This document shows, one piece after another, positions 8,435 through 13,821 of a stretch of DNA of 64,000 nt. The translations under genes were made by a program, and so were the position numbers. Numbering within the stretch: the first letter of the stretch is position 1; each line of letters begins with the position of its first letter. The notes under the pieces were generated by a model. The model ran no database searches. It was given only the letters and a program-made list of their open reading frames with translations, and was not told the origin of the DNA. The stretch comes from Nocardia transvalensis NBRC 15921 (GTDB lineage: Bacteria > Actinomycetota > Actinomycetes > Mycobacteriales > Mycobacteriaceae), in the NCBI RefSeq assembly GCF_000308875.1, contig NZ_BAGL01000042.1, positions 124,001 through 188,000 on the forward strand, read 5' to 3'.

Positions 8435-8472
8435 GCGACACCATCGAGGGCACGCCCGTGACTCGGTGTTAG
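8431..8472 (+). CDS. 13-codon ORF (MSDTIEGTPVTRC)
   Basis: GTG at 8431 overlaps the previous stop (GTGA), with GAGGAGGG immediately upstream; the frame reads MSDTIEGTPVTRC and stops at 8470-8472. It overlaps the convergent isochorismatase gene's stop by four bases. It could be a real micropeptide with a terminal Cys, or the surviving start of a longer cassette gene cut by a rearrangement. Coupling and ribosome-binding site are visible; function is unknown. Confidence 0.3.
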   Translation: MSDTIEGTPVTRC

Positions 8473-9149
8473 GGGGTGTCGGTTGGTTCGGTCCAGTAGT
8501 CGGGGTTTCTGCCGTAGTTGGGGGTTGTGTAGGCGCGGTCCCAGGGGGCGTTGTCGGCCAGTAGTTCTCGCCATTCGGCGACCTCGACGTAGATCACACG
8601 CATCGAGTTCAGGGCGCTGTGGTGGAGGTCTGGGCCGTCGGTGGTGACGGCGTCTTCGGCGACGGCGACCTCGTAGTTGTGTTCCAGTGCCGCGCGCACG
8701 GTTGCCTCGACGCACACGTTGGTTTGCAGGCCGGCTACCAGGAGTCGGTGCGCTCCAAGGCTTTTCAGTACCGGTCCGAGTTCGGTGTAGGCGAAGAAGC
8801 TGTGGCGGGTCTTGTCGAGCACGATGTCCCCGGGTTGTGGCGCGACCGCGTCCATGATCTCGGTGCGCCACTGCTTGTCTTCCGGTGACAGGACCGGCAG
8901 CCGGTGCCGACGTGAGCGCAGGTGGCGGGCGGCACGCGGGTTGGCGGCCAGTGCACCGGCCGGGCTGGTGATCTGGCGCGAATAGACGATCGGGACGTGT
9001 GCTGTGCGGGCGGCGGCGAGCAGGTCCGCGCATTCGGTGATCACCTCGTCGAGCCGCCAGATCGGCGGCCATCCGAGCGCATCACGCAGCCCGTCGTCTG
9101 CGATATATCCGTTCTGCATGTCGACCATCAGGACAGCGAGATCCGGCAT
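8469..9149 (-). CDS. isochorismatase-family cysteine hydrolase
   Basis: 226 aa with the family triad pattern: VLMVDMQNGY (Asp), an intermediate Lys (IVLDKTRHSFFAYTEL) and LLVAGLQTNVCVEATVRAA, where the Cys is the nucleophile. The family hydrolyses amides or vinyl ethers such as nicotinamide, isochorismate, N-carbamoyl compounds or biuret; which one applies here is unclear. ATG 9149 is preferred because GGGAGGG lies about eight bases upstream. Cytosolic, no signal peptide. Convergent with the radical SAM cassette and divergent from MarR across a repeat array. Confidence 0.85.
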   Translation of the reverse strand: MPDLAVLMVDMQNGYIADDGLRDALGWPPIWRLDEVITECADLLAAARTAHVPIVYSRQITSPAGALAANPRAARHLRSRRHRLPVLSPEDKQWRTEIMDAVAPQPGDIVLDKTRHSFFAYTELGPVLKSLGAHRLLVAGLQTNVCVEATVRAALEHNYEVAVAEDAVTTDGPDLHHSALNSMRVIYVEVAEWRELLADNAPWDRAYTTPNYGRNPDYWTEPTDTP

Positions 9150-9255
9150 GGATGAACCCTCCCTGCTACTACGTGACGGTGTAACTATGGTCGCTGCCGC
9201 GCGGGGATGTTGCATCCGCAAGATGCCACGGGCACAAGGTAACCGCTAGCCGCAC

Positions 9256-9394
9256 GTGGTGAATCGGTCGCAAGGGTGCTGATGGAATCGTCGCGGAGTT
9301 CGTGATGGATTCGTCGCAAGGGTCGTGGTGGAATCGTCGCCCCGGGGACGACGGAATCGTCACGGGGTGCCGTTCTGGGATTCGTCGAAGTCGC
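9256..9394. repeat. degenerate tandem repeat, about 23 bp, six units
   Basis: Six imperfect units starting at 9256, 9281, 9304, 9327, 9350 and 9374. Each contains a form of GATGGAATCGTCGC followed by a variable GGG-rich part; units 2-4 are exactly 23 bases. The array fills the interval between the divergent isochorismatase and MarR genes. It is contiguous repeat without spacers, so not CRISPR. It could hold multiple regulator sites. Confidence 0.7.
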
Positions 9395-9428
9395 AAACGG
9401 TTGTGTGTTTACTTCGGGCTCGTCGAGG

Positions 9429-9447
9429 TATGCATGAGGCATGCATA
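9429..9447. promoter_or_regulatory. MarR operator candidate
   Basis: TATGCAT (9429-9435), spacer GAGGC, ATGCATA (9441-9447): a perfect 7-bp inverted repeat overlapping the start of the MarR gene. MarR proteins commonly bind such palindromes to repress themselves and the adjoining exporter. Confidence 0.55.
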
Positions 9448-9956
9448 TGTCACGGGTGGCGAACCTGCTGGGTGCGGCTGCGCTTGCGGTGAGCGACAGG
9501 ATGGTCAGCGATGTCACCGCGCAGTCGCAGCTGAGTCCTAGTGCGTCGGCGGCGCTGGTCGTGCTGCTCGAGTCCGGACCGGTCGGGGTGACGGAGTTGA
9601 GTCGGTGTCTGGGGTTGACGCAGTCTGCTGCCACTCGGACTCTGGATGCGCTGGAGAGTGCGGGGTTGATTCGCCGGACGACGGTCGGGCGTGGGCGGTC
9701 GGTTGCGCTTACCGATGCGGGGCGGCGCGAGGCTACCAAAATTTTGCGGGCGCGGGTCGGGTGGTTGGAGGGTCTTGTCGGTGCACTTGATGAGGGGGAT
9801 CGGGCGCACCTCGAGCGGATTCTCGGGCGGTTGCTGACCGCGATCTATGACGCGGTGCCGGAGTCGAATCTGCTGTGCAGGCTGTGTGATCGGCGGGCGT
9901 GTACTCGCGGGCAGGTGTGTCCCGTCGGGCAGGCCGCGCGGGATCGGTCCGGGTGA
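9447..9956 (+). CDS. MarR-family transcriptional regulator
   Basis: 169 aa winged-helix regulator: VTELSRCLGLTQSAATRTLDALESAGLIRR is the recognition helix region, followed by the wing (GRGRSVALTDAGRRE) and dimerisation helices. The C-terminus has four Cys (CRLCDRRACTRGQVC), a pattern seen in some actinobacterial MarR proteins that may bind metal or sense redox. ATG 9447 has GAGG seven bases upstream; ATG 9441 is also in frame. Its stop overlaps the exporter start (GTGA), so it very likely controls that exporter. Confidence 0.88.
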   Translation: MSRVANLLGAAALAVSDRMVSDVTAQSQLSPSASAALVVLLESGPVGVTELSRCLGLTQSAATRTLDALESAGLIRRTTVGRGRSVALTDAGRREATKILRARVGWLEGLVGALDEGDRAHLERILGRLLTAIYDAVPESNLLCRLCDRRACTRGQVCPVGQAARDRSG

Positions 9957-10795
9957 GTGTCGTGGCCTGGATGTTGGCTCTGGCCTCGGCGGTCTTGTAT
10001 GGCCTGTCGGACTATGTCGGCGGGATAGCCTCGCGCCGAATACATTTCGCTGTCACCGCGATCCTCGGGCAGGTCGTGGGTTTGGTGGTGGCCGTGGTGT
10101 TGGCTGCGGCGAATGGGTCCGGGGTGCCGCGTGTGGCGGATCTGGGGTGGGGTGCGCTGTCCGGGATGGGGACCGCTCTGGGGATGGCGGCGCTGTTTCG
10201 TGGGCTGGGGCGCGGGACCATGAGCACGGTGGTGCCTACCAGCACGCTGACGGGTATGGGGCTGCCGGTGTTGTTCGGTGTGGTGGTGGAGGGGCAGCGG
10301 CCGACCCTCGCGGCCGGTATCGGGATCGTGGCCGCGTTGCCCGCGCTGTGGTTGGTCGCTCGCACGCCCGATGGCGCGTCCACCGCGTCTCGTGCGGCGG
10401 TGCTCGACGGTCTGGTCGCCGGTGTCGGTATCGCGATCCAATATCTGGCGCTGGCGCACGCCGCGCCGGTCTCGGGGTTCTGGCCGGTGGCCGCCGGCCG
10501 GGTTGCCGCCGTGTGTGCGCTGGTTCCGCTGGTCCTGTGGGTGCGAGCCGTGTGGGTCGCGGAGTTCCGGCCGATCTGCCTGGCTGCCCTTGCCGGGGCG
10601 ACTGCGGCGTTGGCGCTGGCGGCGTATCTCGCTGCGGCACAACGGCAATTGGCCGTCGTTGCGGTCTGCTTGTCGTCGCTGTATCCGGTGATTCCGGTAC
10701 TGCTGGGCATCACCGTCCTGCACGAGCGCCTCACTCGTGCCCAATGCGTCGGCCTTTTTCTGGCGACGATCGCGGTGGTATTGCTCGCGGTCTGA
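9953..10795 (+). CDS. EamA/DMT-family membrane transporter
   Basis: 280 aa with about ten hydrophobic segments in two related halves, typical of drug/metabolite exporters. It begins MSVVAWMLALASAVLYGLSDY and ends with VIPVLLGITVLHERLTRAQCVG, the usual EamA C-terminal repeat. GTG 9953 overlaps the marR stop, implying translational coupling; the longer upstream frame lies within marR. Expected to export a small metabolite or drug at the cytoplasmic membrane; substrate unknown. Confidence 0.85.
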   Translation: MSVVAWMLALASAVLYGLSDYVGGIASRRIHFAVTAILGQVVGLVVAVVLAAANGSGVPRVADLGWGALSGMGTALGMAALFRGLGRGTMSTVVPTSTLTGMGLPVLFGVVVEGQRPTLAAGIGIVAALPALWLVARTPDGASTASRAAVLDGLVAGVGIAIQYLALAHAAPVSGFWPVAAGRVAAVCALVPLVLWVRAVWVAEFRPICLAALAGATAALALAAYLAAAQRQLAVVAVCLSSLYPVIPVLLGITVLHERLTRAQCVGLFLATIAVVLLAV

Positions 10796-11410
10796 TCACA
10801 TTCGGCGGCGGCGCTTGGGCGGTGAGGTGCGTGCCCCGAGTTCCCCTGCGGCCATGACCAAACCGCCGATGGCGAAGATCGCGAATCCGGTGCTGGGCGT
10901 GCTCTGGGACGTGTGCTGGGCGATGCCGAGCATCATGATCGCCCAGCCGAAGGCGGCGATCGCGCCGCCGATCCACAGGCACGCCTTCGTCCATCCGGGT
11001 GCTCCGGACAGATCGTCCGGCTGGGGAGCGTAGTGGTCGTAGATCCAGATATCGCCCGCCGCGGTGTGGCCGTCGCCGGTTCCGCGGAGCACCGTCCGGC
11101 CGCCGCGGCCGGTGTGCGTCATCGTGTACTGATTTCTCGCTCGATCGAGTTGATCCCGCAGGTCGGCCAGTTCACGCTCGAACCGCTCGTCGGTGTCGGC
11201 CGCATGCTCGATCGCGGCCGCGACCCGTTTTCGCGTGCGGATGCTGTCCGGATTCTCGGTGAGATCTTCGATGGGTCCGCGGCCGAGCTTCCGAACCACC
11301 AGCTGGGAGAGAGCGGCCAATCCCTGATCCAGGGAGTGGTCCAGCAATCGATCACCGGCTCCCCCTATCGCCGTGGCCAAATAGTTGGCGATTACCGTTC
11401 CGTCGATCAT
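10796..11410 (-). CDS. hypothetical membrane protein
   Basis: 204 aa from ATG 11410 with GAGGAGA six bases upstream. An N-terminal segment with small residues (YLATAIGGAGDRLLD) is followed by a charged, probably coiled stretch (residues about 50-105), a Gly-rich patch (HTGRGGRTVLRGTGDGHTAAG), and two transmembrane segments near the C-terminus (WIGGAIAAFGWAIMMLG, FAIFAIGGLVMAAGELG) ending in a basic KRRRRM tail. No family recognised. Its stop abuts the transporter stop. Confidence 0.7.
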   Translation of the reverse strand: MIDGTVIANYLATAIGGAGDRLLDHSLDQGLAALSQLVVRKLGRGPIEDLTENPDSIRTRKRVAAAIEHAADTDERFERELADLRDQLDRARNQYTMTHTGRGGRTVLRGTGDGHTAAGDIWIYDHYAPQPDDLSGAPGWTKACLWIGGAIAAFGWAIMMLGIAQHTSQSTPSTGFAIFAIGGLVMAAGELGARTSPPKRRRRM

Positions 11411-11551
11411 GCCCGTCTCCTCAGTCGCCACCCGGGGCATTGCACTCACCTAATCGTCGCGTCGATCGCCTTTGTTTCAAGGGCCCTATCGCGAATTAGT
11501 TTGTGAGAACAGGTAATTGGCGACCGTCGGGTTTGCTGTCAAGAAGGCGGC

Positions 11552-12187
11552 TCAGCCAGTGGCGAGGCCCGCGACAAGGTTGATCGTCGTGGCGAGGACG
11601 ACTGTGCCGAAGACGTAGGAGAGGAGGGTGTGGCGGAGGACTACGGCGCGGATCTTCTGGCTGGAGACGCCGGTGTCGGAGACCTGGTAGGTCATGCCGA
11701 GGTTGTAGCTGAAGTAGAAGAAGTCGCGGTAGGCCGGTGGGGCCTTGGAGTTGAAATCGATTCCGCCCTTAGGGTTTTCGTAATAGAGGTAGGCGTAGCG
11801 CGTTGTGTACATGAGGTGCAGGCCGGCCCAGGCCATGAAGACTCCGCACAGTGCGATCGCCGCTGCGGCCGGGCCCTCCTCGGAGTGGCCGAGTACGAGG
11901 ATCATGACGATGCCGACGAGGCCGCTGAGCGCGGCGGTCACGACGGCGAGTTCCTCGACGACCGGCCGGAAGTCCTCGCGTCGTGAGTAGGCCCGGGTCT
12001 CCTCGGCGTCCAGCGGCCACAGCGCCAGCCAGCCGACCGTGACGAAGAGGACGGCCGTCGTCGCGATTCCGGCCGTGATGCCGAGTGGTCCCGCCGTGCA
12101 CACGCCGACCACCACGCCCGCCACGAGCCCCGCGGCGACCGAGAACACCAGCCTGGTGACGGCGGACAACAACAGCCGGTTGCGCAT
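11552..12187 (-). CDS. DUF1345 family membrane protein
   Basis: 211 aa with about five transmembrane helices (LVFSVAAGLVAGVVVGV, TTAVLFVTVGWLALWPL, a pair around residues 85-120, and a last one at SYVFGTVVLATTINLVAGL). It has the DUF1345 signature YRDFFYFSYNLGMTYQVSDTGV, also seen in related predicted membrane proteins. Function is unknown. Monocistronic by spacing. Confidence 0.85.
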   Translation of the reverse strand: MRNRLLLSAVTRLVFSVAAGLVAGVVVGVCTAGPLGITAGIATTAVLFVTVGWLALWPLDAEETRAYSRREDFRPVVEELAVVTAALSGLVGIVMILVLGHSEEGPAAAAIALCGVFMAWAGLHLMYTTRYAYLYYENPKGGIDFNSKAPPAYRDFFYFSYNLGMTYQVSDTGVSSQKIRAVVLRHTLLSYVFGTVVLATTINLVAGLATG

Positions 12188-12316
12188 GTCCGAGCACTGT
12201 ACTGACTGATCGCCGTCCGATGGTCCCGGCGCGGCGCATAGGCGAAGACCGCCTTCGGCGTGAGAGGCGAAGGCGGTCTTCGGAGTACCGGGCGTTTGCC
12301 GCCGCCCGGTGGGTGC

Positions 12317-12781
12317 TCAGCGTGGCGCGTTGGCCGGGTCGGCGAGGGTGGGGGTGCGGCCCTGCTTGTGCGCCTGCTTGGCGTCGTCGAAGAATTCGCG
12401 GCTGAACAGGGCCGAGAGGATCGCGATGCCGCCGCGGTGGATTCGGAACTCGCTCTTGGCGCTGGCGCCGGTCAGCCGGATGACGCGGCCGGTGGCCTGC
12501 TGCGGCGCGGCGTAGTCCTTGACCCGGCCGCGTCCGGTCCAGTCCAGGTCGCTCTGGTCGATGACGGCGTCGTCCGGAACCAGGAGCTTGACCATGGCGT
12601 GGTCCAAGCCGGCGTGCACCTCGATCGGGCCCTCGCCCTCGATCCACGGCGAGCGCAGGTCGAGGACGACGCTCGCGTAGCGGGCCTTCACCTCGAAGTC
12701 GGTGGCGTGAGTCCAGTCGCCGAGGCGCTTGACGGACGTGTGGTCGGCGTGGATGCGGACGGTGTCGGTTCTGGTGGTCAT
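12317..12781 (-). CDS. hypothetical protein divergent from PadR
   Basis: 154 aa from ATG 12781 with AAGGA eight bases upstream. A soluble protein with alternating strand-like segments (TVRIHADHTSVKRL, YASVVLDLRSPWIEG, RIHRGGIAILSAL) and no signal peptide or membrane segment. No family recognised. The divergent layout with a PadR gene across a region with four CTAGT repeats suggests PadR control. Its basic C-terminal tail (KQAHKQGRTPTLADPANAPR) looks disordered. Confidence 0.65.
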   Translation of the reverse strand: MTTRTDTVRIHADHTSVKRLGDWTHATDFEVKARYASVVLDLRSPWIEGEGPIEVHAGLDHAMVKLLVPDDAVIDQSDLDWTGRGRVKDYAAPQQATGRVIRLTGASAKSEFRIHRGGIAILSALFSREFFDDAKQAHKQGRTPTLADPANAPR

Positions 12782-12827
12782 TGCTCTGGTCCTTTCGGAT
12801 CGCACTGGTCGGGTTCGCCTGCTCCTC

Positions 12828-12902
12828 AATAGTGTCATGAGAACTAGTATCTTCGCAACTAGTTTTAGGGAATCTAGTTGTAGGGCACCTAGTAGGATCG
12901 GC
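12828..12902. promoter_or_regulatory. CTAGT repeats at exact 15-nt spacing; PadR operator/promoter
   Basis: CTAGT occurs at 12844-12848, 12859-12863, 12874-12878 and 12889-12893, each 15 bases after the last, with a degenerate ATAGT in register at 12829-12833. One copy lies in the 8-bp palindrome AACTAGTT (12857-12864). TAGGAT at 12893-12898 is a fitting -10, seven bases before the PadR ATG, implying a leaderless mRNA. The array occupies the whole divergent control region, so it probably binds PadR cooperatively. Confidence 0.65.
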
Positions 12903-12905
12903 GGT

Positions 12906-13529
12906 ATGACGACAGCGGACCGGTTCAAGCGATCGCCGCTCGCGATGGCGGTGCTCGGCATCCTGCACCTCGAGCCGATGCATCCCTATGCCGTCCAGCG
13001 CCGCATCAAGGAGTGGGGTAAGGACCAGGTCGTGAACGTGGGTCAGCGCGCCCAGCTGTACAAGACGATCGCGCGGTTGCAGGAGGCGGGGCTGGTGGCG
13101 GTTCGTGCGACGGATCGCGATCAGCAGTACCCGGAACGCACGGTCTACGAGATCACCGATGCGGGTCGGGCGGCGTGCATGCGATGGATCACCGAGATGA
13201 TCGGCGCGCCCCGCAACGAGTTTCCGGAATTCCCTGCGGCCCTGTCGTTTCTGATGCTCCTCGGGCCGGAGGGGGCGCACGCCGAACTGAGTCGCCGCGC
13301 AGCGGCCCTGCGCGCCGAACTCGCCGAACTCGACGCGGGCATATCGCAGGCCACGCAGTTCGGCCTGCCCCGTGTCACCCTGCTCGAAGACGAATACCGG
13401 CGAGCCGTCGTCGACGCCGAAATACGGTGGCTGGACGGCGTTGTCGCCGATATCACCGACGGCAGGCTGACGTGGTCGATGGAATCGCTGGCGCAGTTCC
13501 AGGACCAGACCACCGCGTCGAAGGGCTAG
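12906..13529 (+). CDS. PadR-family transcriptional regulator
   Basis: 207 aa. The N-terminal winged helix has the PadR layout (LAMAVLGILHLEPMHPYAVQ, LYKTIARLQEAGLVAV, a wing with YPERTVYEITDAGRAA). Residues about 100-190 form the helical C-terminal dimerisation domain. PadR proteins repress nearby genes and release DNA on binding a ligand. ATG 12906 lacks a Shine-Dalgarno but has a -10-like TAGGAT seven bases upstream, as in leaderless actinobacterial genes. Likely controls itself and the divergent gene through the 15-nt-spaced boxes. Confidence 0.88.
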   Translation: MTTADRFKRSPLAMAVLGILHLEPMHPYAVQRRIKEWGKDQVVNVGQRAQLYKTIARLQEAGLVAVRATDRDQQYPERTVYEITDAGRAACMRWITEMIGAPRNEFPEFPAALSFLMLLGPEGAHAELSRRAAALRAELAELDAGISQATQFGLPRVTLLEDEYRRAVVDAEIRWLDGVVADITDGRLTWSMESLAQFQDQTTASKG

Positions 13530-13602
13530 CGGGTCCCGGCCGCAATCATCGCCATTATCGGGCAGATGCCCGGGCGGTATCAGATGGACTTCGGCGAGAG
13601 GT

Positions 13603-13638
13603 CCCGTCGTTGCGGCCCCAGGGGGCCGCAACGACGGG
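13603..13638. terminator. strong inverted repeat, bidirectional terminator candidate
   Basis: CCCGTCGTTGCGGCCCC (13603-13619) is perfectly complementary to 13622-13638, with only two bases between the arms. It lies between the convergent PadR and exporter genes, where a bidirectional terminator is expected. No T-tract follows, as is common in GC-rich actinobacteria. Confidence 0.6.
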
Positions 13639-13662
13639 AAAGTAGGGGAGGAGCGGACCACG

Positions 13663-13819
13663 GGATTCTTTGTGGCTGTGGTTGTTACGGATTCTTTGTG
13701 TCCGTGGTTGTTACGGATGCGCTGTGGCTGCGGTTGTTACGGATGCGTTGTGGCTGTGGTCGTTACGGATGCGTTGTAGCTATGGTCGTGACGGGAGGTT
13801 TTGTGGCCGTGGTTGTTAC
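13663..13819. repeat. 26-bp tandem repeat, six units
   Basis: Units begin at 13663, 13689, 13715, 13741, 13767 and 13793; the first five are exactly 26 bases and the last is 27. The most typical unit is GGATGCGTTGTGGCTGTGGT followed by TGTTAC. The array lies directly beyond the inverted-repeat terminator and stops three bases before the exporter's stop codon. Contiguous, without spacers. Copy number could vary between strains. Confidence 0.8.
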
Positions 13820-13821
13820 GG

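Noticed and set aside
9256..9394. Possible CRISPR array
   Set aside because: Units are contiguous with no unique spacers and no cas genes; the arrays at 13663-13819 and 26247-26354 were rejected for the same reason.
11769..13661. Minus-strand ORF of 630 codons spanning DUF1345, the hypothetical gene and PadR
   Set aside because: Runs through three better-supported genes and a divergent promoter; Arg-rich shadow.
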